A DNA stretch of 20,711 nucleotides from a virus: positions 1-20,711 of IMG/VR virus record IMGVR_UViG_3300046507_000597, one strand, 5' to 3'. The notes below the pieces were generated by a model. That model worked only from the letters and a program-made list of their open reading frames with translations, searched no databases and was not told the DNA's origin. Each line of letters opens with the position of its first letter. The first letter of the stretch is position 1. Of this stretch, positions 6,366 through 13,535 are shown in pieces. The position numbers and the translations under genes are program-made.

Positions 6366-6400
6366 CCGTCGGTGGGTTGACCCCCCGTCCCCACCGACGG
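6366..6400 (+). terminator. Perfect 11-bp stem-loop in a gene gap
   Basis: CCGTCGGTGGG (6366-6376) and CCCACCGACGG (6390-6400) pair perfectly with a 13-base loop, 17 bases after the stop at 6349. It is the first of several stem-loops in gaps of this operon; it may terminate partly or mark an mRNA end. Confidence 0.5.
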
Positions 6401-6447
6401 TGCCCCACCCCCGCACTACTCCCATTACCCGGAAGGGCTGATTCGTC

Positions 6448-6609
6448 ATGGACAAGAACACTGCGGTCCAGTCCGCCGCGGACGCCGTGCAGGCACACAT
6501 CGATGCGCCGGACAGCGTCACGTTCCACAACATGCAGCGGGCGGTGCAGGACGCGCAAAACCTCGGCGCGAGCCTCACCGACATCCGCGACGCCCGCCCC
6601 ACCGCCTGA
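6448..6609 (+). CDS. Small hypothetical protein, 53 residues
   Basis: ATG 6448 is preceded by a GGAAGGG ribosome site. The 53-residue product is one helical unit (TAVQSAADAVQAHIDAPDSV, then NMQRAVQDAQNLGASLTDIRDA). Codon usage is strongly GC3. It is not coupled to its neighbours, with gaps of about 50-100 bases on either side. Function unknown. Confidence 0.65.
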   Translation: MDKNTAVQSAADAVQAHIDAPDSVTFHNMQRAVQDAQNLGASLTDIRDARPTA

Positions 6610-6660
6610 CCCCGCACCACCCCACGCACCCCCATGACCCGAAAGGTCCCGTGATCCGTC

Positions 6661-6891
6661 ATGTCTCCGTTCCTGTTCTCCGCCGACTTTGCCGCCACCG
6701 AGATCGGCCGTCGGGCCCGCGCCAACACGACCGTGGCCGAGGCGACCGTCCTGTCGATCACCGACCTGTTCGGCGAGTACGCCAAGGCCCGCGGCTCCGG
6801 TGATCTGGCCCGCATGCGGCAGATCCGGCAGGACGCCGACGCGGACCTGCTCGCCGAGTTCGACGGCTTCGACTACCCGGCCGCCGCCTGA
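6661..6891 (+). CDS. Small hypothetical protein
   Basis: A 76-residue product starting at ATG 6661, with a GAAAGG ribosome site somewhat far upstream. After a hydrophobic start (SPFLFSADFAAT) it is helical and charged (ITDLFGEYAKARGSGDLARMRQIRQDADADLLAEF). Its TGA and the next ATG share the A (TGATG), so it is coupled to the following gene. No family is recognised. Confidence 0.75.
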   Translation: MSPFLFSADFAATEIGRRARANTTVAEATVLSITDLFGEYAKARGSGDLARMRQIRQDADADLLAEFDGFDYPAAA

Positions 6892-7139
6892 TGGGCCGCC
6901 GGTTCCGCGACATGGAGACGCCGGAGCAGCGGTTCGTCCGCGAGGCTTCCCAGCGTCCGCATCGCCCGGCGGTGGAGGCAGACCAGCTCTCGAACCGGGA
7001 GTGGCGGTCGATGGACGGCTACGAGCAGGCCGCGTACTTGGCTCGCCAGTCCGGCAACGAGTCGGAAGCTCGCAAGCACGAGACGGCACGCGCCGAACGG
7101 ATCGCACCCGCACCGAAGAAGCGCGGCTGGTTCCGGTAA
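6891..7139 (+). CDS. Small charged hypothetical protein
   Basis: The 82-residue product starts at ATG 6891, overlapping the upstream stop by one base. It is highly charged, helical in the middle (EWRSMDGYEQAAYLARQSGN) and basic at the end (APKKRGWFR). No cysteine, membrane segment or catalytic motif is visible. A stem-loop (7150-7194) follows the stop. Function unknown. Confidence 0.7.
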   Translation: MGRRFRDMETPEQRFVREASQRPHRPAVEADQLSNREWRSMDGYEQAAYLARQSGNESEARKHETARAERIAPAPKKRGWFR

Positions 7140-7149
7140 CCCCCTGATC

Positions 7150-7194
7150 GCCGTGGCGGTGGGATTCGTTCCCCCGCGGCCTCGCCGCCACGGC
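7150..7194 (+). terminator. Perfect 10-bp stem-loop in a gene gap
   Basis: GCCGTGGCGG (7150-7159) and CCGCCACGGC (7185-7194) pair perfectly. The loop contains a smaller GGG/CCC pairing. It begins ten bases after the stop at 7139 and precedes a gap of about 90 bases to the next gene. Confidence 0.5.
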
Positions 7195-7281
7195 CCAGCC
7201 CCGGTCCGGTCACCACGGACGTAGCCGCGAAGGCAACCCGGGGCACGCACCACCACCCGTCCACCGCATCGAAGGAGACCC

Positions 7282-7470
7282 ATGGCGATCAAGAAGCGTG
7301 ACCGGGTGACCGTCACGTCCAGCCCGGACGCCCCCGGCCTGGTCGGGCGGACCGGCGAGGCCTGGCCGACCAGCGACGGACGGGTGCAGGTCGACGGCAT
7401 CCGCGACCCGCAGATCGACCTGGCGCTCGGGACCCCGACCTTCACCGAAGACCAGCTCCGCCAGGCCTGA
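7282..7470 (+). CDS. Small beta-rich protein, possibly SH3/KOW-like
   Basis: ATG 7282 has a strong GAAGGAGA ribosome site. The 62-residue product has the rhythm of a small beta barrel: KRDRVTVTSSPDAPGLVGRT, then DGRVQVDGI, ending LRQA. The phrase DRVTV...GLVGRTGEAW resembles KOW/SH3-type proteins in which a turn glycine follows a VG pair; this is a weak fold guess, not an identification. It stands between two small gaps. Confidence 0.7.
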   Translation: MAIKKRDRVTVTSSPDAPGLVGRTGEAWPTSDGRVQVDGIRDPQIDLALGTPTFTEDQLRQA

Positions 7471-7507
7471 CCAACCGACCCGACCACCCCAACCCGAGAG
7501 GAACCCC

Positions 7508-7684
7508 ATGTTCGGACGCAAGAGCAGCCCCGAGATCGCAACGCACAGGGCCGCAAAGAAGGCCCTGCTCGACAACCAGCGCAGCGAGAAGGCGGCCGGT
7601 GTCACCGAGGAGACCGACACCTACGTCGCCCTCAACACCGCAGTCGTCCAGGCCGAGAAGAACGTGCCCTGGTACCGCCGCTGA
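7508..7684 (+). CDS. Small hypothetical protein, paralogue of the 13536-13757 product
   Basis: ATG 7508 follows a GAGAGGA ribosome site. The 58-residue product is basic at the start and has AAGVTEETDTYVALNTAVVQ near its middle. The protein encoded at 13536-13757 has AAGITHETDEYLRLNQAVID in the same place and both end in a basic segment, so the two appear to be paralogues flanking the spd-tra module. Function unknown. A stem-loop follows at 7698-7719. Confidence 0.7.
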   Translation: MFGRKSSPEIATHRAAKKALLDNQRSEKAAGVTEETDTYVALNTAVVQAEKNVPWYRR

Positions 7685-7697
7685 CCGGCTGCCCGAT

Positions 7698-7719
7698 CCG
7701 CCCGTCGTGGCACGGGCGG
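7698..7719 (+). terminator. Perfect 8-bp stem-loop in a gene gap
   Basis: CCGCCCGT (7698-7705) and ACGGGCGG (7712-7719) pair around CGTGGC, 13 bases after the stop at 7684. No T tract follows, so partial termination or mRNA stabilisation are both possible. Confidence 0.45.
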
Positions 7720-7765
7720 TGAGGGGAACCGATCAGCGTTCCAACCCCCACCCGAGGAGAACCGT

Positions 7766-7963
7766 ATGCCGAAGTTCAACATCGTCGCGAAGGTCACCGG
7801 CCGCGACGGCACCACCCGCGAGGTCACCGGCACCGTCGAGCAGGCCAGCCCCATGTACACGCACGACAGGGCCCGCGCTGACGCCGCCACCCAGCTCGGC
7901 AAGAACATCGCGTCCGGCGAAAAGGTCGACACCGACAACATCCAGGTCCGCTACAGCCGCTGA
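7766..7963 (+). CDS. Small beta-rich hypothetical protein
   Basis: ATG 7766 is preceded by a GAGGAGAA ribosome site. The 65-residue product has a strand-strand-helix-strand look: PKFNIVAKVTGRDG, TREVTGTVEQAS, then ARADAATQLGKNI and IQVRYSR. No motif is named with confidence. Next to it lie the membrane protein and DUF4236-like gene upstream of spdB, so a transfer-associated role is possible by position only. Confidence 0.72.
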   Translation: MPKFNIVAKVTGRDGTTREVTGTVEQASPMYTHDRARADAATQLGKNIASGEKVDTDNIQVRYSR

Positions 7964-7978
7964 CCGGTAGCCCTTGGT

Positions 7979-7995
7979 GCACGTCCCGCACGTGC
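7979..7995 (+). terminator. Small perfect stem-loop in a gene gap
   Basis: GCACGT and ACGTGC pair around CCCGC, 15 bases after the stop at 7963. The stem is short at six base pairs, and it is reported mainly because it belongs to a series of such hairpins in this operon. Confidence 0.35.
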
Positions 7996-8050
7996 GCCTT
8001 GGAGATCTGGCCAGCAACCCGCATCCCCCCAACCTTCGAGAGAGGCCGTC

Positions 8051-8260
8051 ATGCGTCGTCACCCCATCCTCTGGCTGCTCGCCGGGACTTACCTGCTGGT
8101 CGTGGGCCTGTGGCCTGCGGCTGCGACCCCGGTCGAGCTGGCTGCGACGGGCGCGTTCACCGTGTTGGCGCAGCCGGCCGTGCTGCTGCTCGCCGCAGTC
8201 GTCGCCCTGATCGCGTCCGCCCGCCGCAAGCCCGCTCCTGCGCCTGCCGGGAGGCGCTGA
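8051..8260 (+). CDS. Small two-helix membrane protein, Spd-like by position
   Basis: The 69-residue product starts at ATG 8051 after a GAGAGAGG ribosome site. Residues ~6-24 (ILWLLAGTYLLVVGLW) and ~36-56 (FTVLAQPAVLLLAAVVALI) are membrane helices, followed by a short basic Pro/Ala tail that is probably cytoplasmic. Small membrane proteins encoded just before spdB and traB in Streptomyces plasmids are called Spd proteins and help intramycelial spread; this one fits by size and place, not by sequence match. It shares a base with the next gene (TGATG). Confidence 0.75.
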   Translation: MRRHPILWLLAGTYLLVVGLWPAAATPVELAATGAFTVLAQPAVLLLAAVVALIASARRKPAPAPAGRR

Positions 8261-8463
8261 TGCCGATCACGTTCCGCAAGAGCATCCGGATCTTCCCCGG
8301 CGTCCGGCTCAACATCAACCGGCGCTCCTGGTCAATCACCGTCGGGTCCCGGAACGGCCTGCAGCACACCCGCAGTTCGACCGGCCGCGACACCACCTCG
8401 CTCAACCTGCCCGGCCCGTTCGGCTACAGGTCCACCCGCACCCGACGTAACCGAGAGGGGTGA
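8260..8463 (+). CDS. DUF4236-like protein
   Basis: ATG 8260 overlaps the upstream stop by one base. The 67-residue product begins FRKSIRIFPGVRLNINRRSW and continues SITVGSRNG and TTSLNLPGPFGY, which is the arrangement of DUF4236 proteins: an RKS start, a GVRLN strand, a repeated VG strand and a final PG-x-GY/L motif. The domain is widespread in bacteria and usually has no assigned function. Its presence inside the transfer operon may point to a role at the membrane or cell wall, but the sequence does not show it. Confidence 0.7.
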   Translation: MPITFRKSIRIFPGVRLNINRRSWSITVGSRNGLQHTRSSTGRDTTSLNLPGPFGYRSTRTRRNREG

Positions 8464-8468
8464 CCGCC

Positions 8469-8555
8469 ATGCGCGAAAGCACTTGGGAGGTCCTCAGCTT
8501 CGTGATCCCCGGACTCATCGCCCTGGTGATCATCCTGCTGGTCGCCTGCCTCTGA
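8469..8555 (+). CDS. Single-pass membrane microprotein, 28 residues
   Basis: ATG 8469 follows GAGAGGGG closely, and the TGA is at 8553-8555. After a short polar start (RESTWEVLS) the rest (FVIPGLIALVIILLVACL) is one membrane helix that ends with the protein. It is too short for ordinary gene finders, but its ribosome site, placement six bases after the DUF4236 gene and strict hydrophobicity argue that it is real. It may be a small Spd-type accessory of the transfer complex. Confidence 0.6.
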   Translation: MRESTWEVLSFVIPGLIALVIILLVACL

Positions 8556-8558
8556 TCT

Positions 8559-8581
8559 GGCTTGTCCCCCGGCCACAAGCC
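8559..8581 (+). terminator. Perfect 7-bp stem-loop before spdB
   Basis: GGCTTGT (8559-8565) and ACAAGCC (8575-8581) pair around a nine-base C-rich loop. It begins three bases after the stop at 8555 and 42 bases before the spdB-like start. Confidence 0.45.
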
Positions 8582-8622
8582 GTCCCGTACCCCCACCGAG
8601 CCTCGAAAGGACACCGATCACC

Positions 8623-9921
8623 GTGACCGCCACATCCGTCGAGAAGGTCAACGGCACGCCGAAGACCTCGCCCGAGCCGCGGTTTGACCCGCGCGCGCTG
8701 GCCGAGGCGGAGGCGATCCGTACCCGAGCCGCCGCCGAAGCCGAGGCCCTGCGCACCGAAGCGGCGGGCAAGGCTGAGGCCGAGAAGATCCTCGCCGCGG
8801 AGAAGGCCGAGAAGGAGCGCATCGCCAACGAGCGCGCCGCCATGCGGCTGGAGAAGGAGCAGGCCGACCACCAGGCGTACCTCGCCAAGAAGAACGCCGA
8901 GACCGCCAAGTCCAACACCGAGAAGGAGAAGGCCAACAAGGCCGCCGCCGAGAAGGAGGCGGCCGAAGCGAAGAGGGACGCCGAGCAGCAGCGAACCGAG
9001 CTGTGGTGGAAGTGGGGTGCCCGCGGCATCTACGCCGTCGGCCTGGTCATCGCCGCGCCGGTGCAGTTCATGCACTTCTGGGACCGGGCCCGCCCGTTCC
9101 TGATCGCGGCGCCTGCGCTCCTCGAAGGCCTCGCCCTCGTGTTGGCGTTCGGCGCCGCCTGGGCGGTCGCGCACCGCCGGGATGTCGCCCCGTACCGGGT
9201 CGGCATCATGCTTGGCGCCGTGATCGCCGCCGGCATCAACATGTACGGCGGTCTGTCCGATCCGCGGATCGGTTTCAACGCCGGCCTGATCGGCGCTATC
9301 GCCTCCCTTGGCGGGCCGATCGTGCTGATGGCCTACGAGCACGGCATCGCCCAGAAGGCGGACGGGATCCCGTCGTGGCGGGAGCGGCGCAGCGCTGAGA
9401 AGGTCGCGGAGGCGGAGGCCGCCGTTGTCGAGCAGGCGCGCCTGGAGAAGGAAGCGGCCGAGACGGCCGCGGCGGCCGAGAAGAAGGCTGCGCAGGAGCG
9501 CGCCGAGGAGGAGCAGCGGCGCCGCGACGATGACCGCCGTGAGGGTCACCCGGAGATCTGGAAGACCGCCGAGGCGATGCGTTCCGCTCGCGGCTCGCAG
9601 TACGTCACGGAGCAGATCTGGGCCGAGGCCTGGTACCGCAAGACGGGCTCGAAGTTGGTCGGCGTGACCGCCGAAATCGAAGCCGAGTCGCGCGCCGCGC
9701 AGGCCCGCATGCAGAACGTCACCAGCACTCCGATAATCGGTGAGTTTTCGCTGGTCGATTCCCAACGACCCGCCCGCGAAAAGCGTGACCCGAACGCCCC
9801 CGACGGACGCCGCAACAACGGCGGCACCCCGCCCGTCCGTCGAGTCGGCGACGCCACCCCGAACCACCCCGTCGCACGCAAGCAGGCCGCCGTCGAGCGG
9901 ACCACCGAGAAGAAGGACTGA
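8623..9921 (+). CDS. spdB: SpdB-like DUF2637 membrane protein (plasmid spread/transfer)
   Basis: This 432-residue product starts at GTG 8623, with an AAAGGA site upstream. Residues ~20-125 are an Ala/Glu/Lys-rich coiled coil. Residues ~135-243 hold four membrane helices (GIYAVGLVIAAPVQFMHF; LLEGLALVLAFGAAWAVA; GIMLGAVIAAGINMYGGL; a last one ending PIVLMAYEHGI). Residues ~255-300 are a second coiled coil, followed by a helical domain and a basic tail. The membrane core matches DUF2637, which includes SpdB-type proteins of Streptomyces conjugative plasmids; these sit beside TraB and help DNA spread between mycelial compartments. It directly precedes traB (nine bases). The gene symbol is by family and context. 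Confidence 0.8.
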   Translation: MTATSVEKVNGTPKTSPEPRFDPRALAEAEAIRTRAAAEAEALRTEAAGKAEAEKILAAEKAEKERIANERAAMRLEKEQADHQAYLAKKNAETAKSNTEKEKANKAAAEKEAAEAKRDAEQQRTELWWKWGARGIYAVGLVIAAPVQFMHFWDRARPFLIAAPALLEGLALVLAFGAAWAVAHRRDVAPYRVGIMLGAVIAAGINMYGGLSDPRIGFNAGLIGAIASLGGPIVLMAYEHGIAQKADGIPSWRERRSAEKVAEAEAAVVEQARLEKEAAETAAAAEKKAAQERAEEEQRRRDDDRREGHPEIWKTAEAMRSARGSQYVTEQIWAEAWYRKTGSKLVGVTAEIEAESRAAQARMQNVTSTPIIGEFSLVDSQRPAREKRDPNAPDGRRNNGGTPPVRRVGDATPNHPVARKQAAVERTTEKKD

Positions 9922-9930
9922 GACCCCGCC

Positions 9931-12042
9931 ATGGCCACCCCGCTGACCGACGAGCGCACCCCGCTGAAGCTCGTCAAGGACGAGCCCGCACCGGCCGCGC
10001 CCCTCGCCGTCGAGCCCCGCCCGCGTGCCGCCTGGATTCTGTCCGGGGAGCAGCTGCGGCATCGCCTTGTCTACATCCGCGACAACGCCTCCGACGCGAT
10101 CCGCTTCCACGTCACCCACTCGCCGTACTACCTCGGCTGGTCGGTGCGCGGATACCGGCGGCTGTGCCTGCGGTGGTGGGAGGCGCGGTGTGACGACTAC
10201 CGGCAGCAGATCGCCACCGCCAAGCAGATGATCCGCGAAGCGAAGGCACAGCCGCGCGGCAGCGTGCGAGCGGCGGACGAGGCGAAAGCCCGCGCGCTGC
10301 GCAAGGTGCTGCGCGCCGACTATCGCGCCCACAAGCGGCAGCACTGGATCAAGACCGGTCACAGCGGCCTGCTTCCCGCAGCCATCGTCACGGGCGGGGC
10401 CATCGCAGCCGGCTTCTGGGTGCAGTTGCTGCTCGCCCTCGCTTTCATCGTCACCGGCGCCTACTTCGGCCGGCCCGAAGAGCCCGCCGTCGCCCCAACC
10501 CAGGCCCCGACCCGCACCAGCCACCTGGGCGAGGAGACCATGCGGCGCGTCCTCGTCGAGGCCGGCGTCGTCCCCGAGAAGCGCGCCACCGAGGTCCGCG
10601 GCGTTGGCCTGCCCCACACCGACGGGCCGGGCATCGCCTACGCCGTCGACCTGCCCTCCGGTATCCCCGCCTCCGCGGCGCTCGGCAAGGAGACGCAGAA
10701 GAAGATCGCGTCCGCGCTCACCGTGCACCTGGACTGGATCGACCTCGACGTCGACCGCAGCCCCGGCAGCAGCGAGTCCCGCCTCAAGGTGTGGGTGTCC
10801 AACGGTGATCCGTTCGCCGTCGTCCGCCGGTCCCCGCTGCTCGACCACAAGGGGGCGATCAACACCTTCCTCGACGGCATCCCCGCCTCGTTCGCCAAGC
10901 GCGGCAACGCGATCATCCTGCGGATCCGGGACACCAGCATCCTCGTCGCCGGTGCCACCCGCCGCGGCAAGGGCATGTTCCTCGCGAACATCCTCATCGG
11001 CGTGATGAAGGACCCGTGGGTCAACGTCCGGATCTTCGACGGCAAGGGGACCGCCGAACACAACCCCTACGCGCCGACCCTGTCCACGTTCGTGAAGCGC
11101 AATCCCGAACGGCTCGCCATCATCACCCGCGCGATCGTCGCCGAACTCGACCGTCGCTCCGACCTTCTCGACGAGCACGGCTACGAGAAGATCGACGACG
11201 ACAACTACGACGAGGTCATGAAGCTCCTCGGCGGCCGGGAAGTCTTCATCGTCGACGAACTCGCCACCTACACCCCCAAGGGCACCAGCCCCTACGACGA
11301 GGAGATCACCGAGAACCTGTCGCAGATCGCCGCCGTCGGCGCCGCGCTCGGCGTCCTCCTCATCAGCGTCACCCAGGTCCCCGAGGTCAGCGTCATCCGT
11401 GGCCGGCTCCGCCAGAACCACATCGGCCGCGCCGCAATGAACACCGAGTCCGGCACCGCCTCGAACACCATCCTCGGCGACGGCATGACCGGGCAGGGCT
11501 ACGACGCCTCCAAGATCCCGATCGACCAGCCGGGACGGTTCTGGCTGGCCACACCCGAGAGCGGCGTCATCGAGGGCCGTTCCTACCTGGTCACGCCCGA
11601 CGACAAGAGGCAGGTCGCAGCCGAGGGCTACGAGATCCGCAAGGCGGCCGGCCGCCTGCCTGGCCAGTGGCGCGACCCGATCGAGGAGCACCTGCAGCAG
11701 GTGACCGGCGTGTCCTCCGCGGCCGGCGGCGAGGGAGGCAAGGGGCGCATCGTCCACTTCGACTTCCTCACCTGGCTGGAGGAGTTGGCCCTGTCCACGG
11801 GGCGCGGCAACGTCACCAACCTGGAGGTGTTCACCAGCCTCGTCGACGTGTCGGCGGATTACGCGCGCCGGGACGGCGAATCGGACGAGGGCTGGACTGC
11901 CCGCGTCGGGAAGCTCGTCAGGGATCTGATCGCCGCGACGGGCGCCGAACTGCGGGTCAAGCGGGTGCCCGTGGATGACGGGAAGCGCTCGCAGGGCTAC
12001 CTGCTCGACGACGTCACGAAGGCCCGCAAAAGCCGCAAGTAA
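9931..12042 (+). CDS. traB: TraB-type FtsK/SpoIIIE DNA translocase
   Basis: The 703-residue protein starts at ATG 9931. Residues ~146-180 are a hydrophobic region fit for one or two membrane helices. The ATPase core has Walker A GATRRGKG at 341-348 and Walker B VFIVDE at 438-443, and then the FtsK-like RQNHIGRAAMNTESGTA segment. Residues ~608-703 look like a winged-helix domain, comparable with FtsK-gamma, which in TraB recognises octamer sites. TraB proteins are hexameric pumps that move double-stranded plasmid DNA between Streptomyces hyphae. Neighbours agree: SpdB before it and an octamer repeat cluster (12043-12193) right after it. A chromosomal-type FtsK is unlikely given length and context. 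Confidence 0.9.
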   Translation: MATPLTDERTPLKLVKDEPAPAAPLAVEPRPRAAWILSGEQLRHRLVYIRDNASDAIRFHVTHSPYYLGWSVRGYRRLCLRWWEARCDDYRQQIATAKQMIREAKAQPRGSVRAADEAKARALRKVLRADYRAHKRQHWIKTGHSGLLPAAIVTGGAIAAGFWVQLLLALAFIVTGAYFGRPEEPAVAPTQAPTRTSHLGEETMRRVLVEAGVVPEKRATEVRGVGLPHTDGPGIAYAVDLPSGIPASAALGKETQKKIASALTVHLDWIDLDVDRSPGSSESRLKVWVSNGDPFAVVRRSPLLDHKGAINTFLDGIPASFAKRGNAIILRIRDTSILVAGATRRGKGMFLANILIGVMKDPWVNVRIFDGKGTAEHNPYAPTLSTFVKRNPERLAIITRAIVAELDRRSDLLDEHGYEKIDDDNYDEVMKLLGGREVFIVDELATYTPKGTSPYDEEITENLSQIAAVGAALGVLLISVTQVPEVSVIRGRLRQNHIGRAAMNTESGTASNTILGDGMTGQGYDASKIPIDQPGRFWLATPESGVIEGRSYLVTPDDKRQVAAEGYEIRKAAGRLPGQWRDPIEEHLQQVTGVSSAAGGEGGKGRIVHFDFLTWLEELALSTGRGNVTNLEVFTSLVDVSADYARRDGESDEGWTARVGKLVRDLIAATGAELRVKRVPVDDGKRSQGYLLDDVTKARKSRK

Positions 12043-12193
12043 CCCCTGACAGGCCCCTGGCGACGAGTGGATAACCCCAGGTCGCTGCCCTGACACACCC
12101 CTGACAGCTGCTGCCGTGAACAGCAGCCCAAGCCACCCCCGGTCAGGGGTCTGTCAGGGGCCCGACCTGCAGTAATCCAGGCTCCGCCAGGGG
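12043..12193 (+). repeat. GTCAGGGG octamer cluster around a hairpin, clt or origin candidate
   Basis: The non-coding gap after traB holds four exact copies of the octamer GTCAGGGG. Two are inverted (CCCCTGAC at 12043-12050 and 12098-12105) and two direct (12142-12149 and 12153-12160). Single-mismatch copies are at 12054-12061, 12087-12094 and 12186-12193. A 13-mer CAGGGGTCTGTCA occurs twice (starting 12144 and 12189), with a near copy in inverse. Orientation flips across a hairpin GCTGCTG/CAGCAGC (12107-12127). Known clt loci of Streptomyces plasmids contain short TraB-recognition repeats near traB, which fits. A replication origin or operator array is the alternative. Confidence 0.65.
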
Positions 12194-12229
12194 TCTGTCA
12201 CCCCGAAAATCGAGAAAGGTCCCGGCCCG

Positions 12230-12838
12230 ATGCTCACCCTGAAGATCCAGCAGATGACGGTCGACGGGCACCCCAACCTGTGCCCCGAGTGCGGTTCCGA
12301 GGCCTACACCCTCGACGGCGCCGGGTTCATCGACGGACTGCCCGTCCGCGGCAACTGCTGGCAGTCCCACAGCTGGGGAGAGCCGTTGATCACCATCGGC
12401 ATCCTCAAGGAGATTCAGGCCGCGAGCACGGGACGGGAGCGCGCCGAGGACGACGACACGTTCGAGATCGAAGTCGGTGGCGCCGTCTTCGCCGGGATCC
12501 TCCACCCCGACGTCATCGTCGACGACCTGAAGCGGGCTGTCCGCGACGTGTACTGGAAGCGGCTGATCAAACCCGCCCTCCGCAAGCAGAAGCGCAAGGC
12601 CCTGCGCGCCGCGAAGAAGCCCGTCAGCAACGCTGCCGCAGCCGCCAAAGCCGCAGCCATCGGTGCCGCCTGGGGCCTCCAAGCCGGCGGCCACGAACCC
12701 GACCCTGACTACACACCCGAACCGATCAACGCCTGCCCCGCCTGCGAGGGCAAGGGCGGCTTCGACCTCAAATCCAACATCCACGGCAACCGCCGTATCC
12801 CCTGCACCGTGTGCACCGGCACCGGCGAAATCGACTAG
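12230..12838 (+). CDS. Zinc-binding protein with DnaJ-like CxxCxGxG motifs
   Basis: The 202-residue product starts at ATG 12230 with GAGAAAGG upstream. It has an N-terminal zinc site CPECG (C18, C21, with C43 and H47 as possible partners). A basic, alanine-rich helical stretch lies at ~120-150. A C-terminal pair CPACEGKGG (C169, C172) and CTVCTGTGE (C192, C195) is the CxxCxGxG form found in DnaJ zinc fingers. No J domain is present. It probably binds nucleic acid or protein; exact role unknown. It begins 36 bases after the octamer cluster and heads a second group of accessory genes. Confidence 0.78.
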   Translation: MLTLKIQQMTVDGHPNLCPECGSEAYTLDGAGFIDGLPVRGNCWQSHSWGEPLITIGILKEIQAASTGRERAEDDDTFEIEVGGAVFAGILHPDVIVDDLKRAVRDVYWKRLIKPALRKQKRKALRAAKKPVSNAAAAAKAAAIGAAWGLQAGGHEPDPDYTPEPINACPACEGKGGFDLKSNIHGNRRIPCTVCTGTGEID

Positions 12839-12846
12839 GAGAAACC

Positions 12847-13014
12847 ATGATCCGAACCATCCGCCGCGCGTTCAGTACCCGCGTCGAATGCGACTGCGGC
12901 TTCGCGCAGACCGCCAGCAGCGACCGCATGGCCGACGTCATCGTCAGGCAGCACAGCTGCCAGCCCGCCGCCCCGCGCCGCACCCGCCGCAGTTCCACCT
13001 CGAACCGCGCCTGA
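12847..13014 (+). CDS. Small Cys/His basic protein
   Basis: ATG 12847 follows TAGGAGAAA, which overlaps the preceding stop. The 55-residue product contains CDCG near residue 16 and a later HSC, a possible single zinc site, then an Arg/Ser/Pro-rich tail (PRRTRRSSTSNR) that could bind DNA. An earlier in-frame ATG (12811) lies inside the previous gene and is rejected. No family is recognised. Confidence 0.65.
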   Translation: MIRTIRRAFSTRVECDCGFAQTASSDRMADVIVRQHSCQPAAPRRTRRSSTSNRA

Positions 13015-13034
13015 CCACAAGGAGACCCGACCCC

Positions 13035-13523
13035 ATGACCGTCCTGCCCGAGCCGAAGCCCACCGCCACCGCGGCCGGGCAGGCCCACCTCGACGACCAG
13101 GCCCGCCAGCTGCTCGCCGCCGTCGAGGAGGCGATGCGGACGCCGACCTCGTACCGCGACGACGCACCCGTCCCCATGGTGGGCACCGCCCCGCCCGTCG
13201 CGCAGCCCGGACGGCCGCCGATGTCCCAGAAGGCCACCGACGTCAGCGCGTTGATGCTGTCCGGCGGTCTCGCCTCCCTGCCCATCGGAGCTGCGGCCAG
13301 CCTCGTTCTCTGGGCATCCGGGCACGCCGACCCCATGGTCATCGCCGTGATCTGCGCCGCCCCCACCACGCTCATCCTCGCCCTCAGCCGCCTCGTCAAG
13401 CGCGCCAAGGAAACCGCCCCGGATGAGATCCACAACCACTACAACGGGCCCGTCTACCAGGACCAGCGCAACGTCCACAGCAGCACCCGCGGCGTGTGGG
13501 CCAAAACCAACAACCAGCAGTAG
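13035..13523 (+). CDS. Two-helix membrane protein with polar C-terminus
   Basis: ATG 13035 has AAGGAGA ahead of it; the frame extends upstream through other genes and is not used. The 162-residue product has a Pro-rich soluble N-terminus (1-70), membrane helices at ~72-94 and ~101-121, and a C-terminal polar tail with HNHYNGPVYQDQRNVHSS. The whole design (Pro-rich arm, two helices, His/Asn/Gln tail) resembles hypothetical membrane proteins of Streptomyces integrative elements. It may be an Spd-type accessory; this rests on context. Confidence 0.72.
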   Translation: MTVLPEPKPTATAAGQAHLDDQARQLLAAVEEAMRTPTSYRDDAPVPMVGTAPPVAQPGRPPMSQKATDVSALMLSGGLASLPIGAAASLVLWASGHADPMVIAVICAAPTTLILALSRLVKRAKETAPDEIHNHYNGPVYQDQRNVHSSTRGVWAKTNNQQ

Positions 13524-13535
13524 GAGGAGACCGTC

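Noticed and set aside
8530-12096. A minus-strand open frame of more than 1,100 codons
   Set aside because: It is the antisense shadow of spdB and traB. It is extremely rich in Gly, Asp, Leu and Val with no motif, whereas the plus strand encodes clear Walker motifs and membrane helices.
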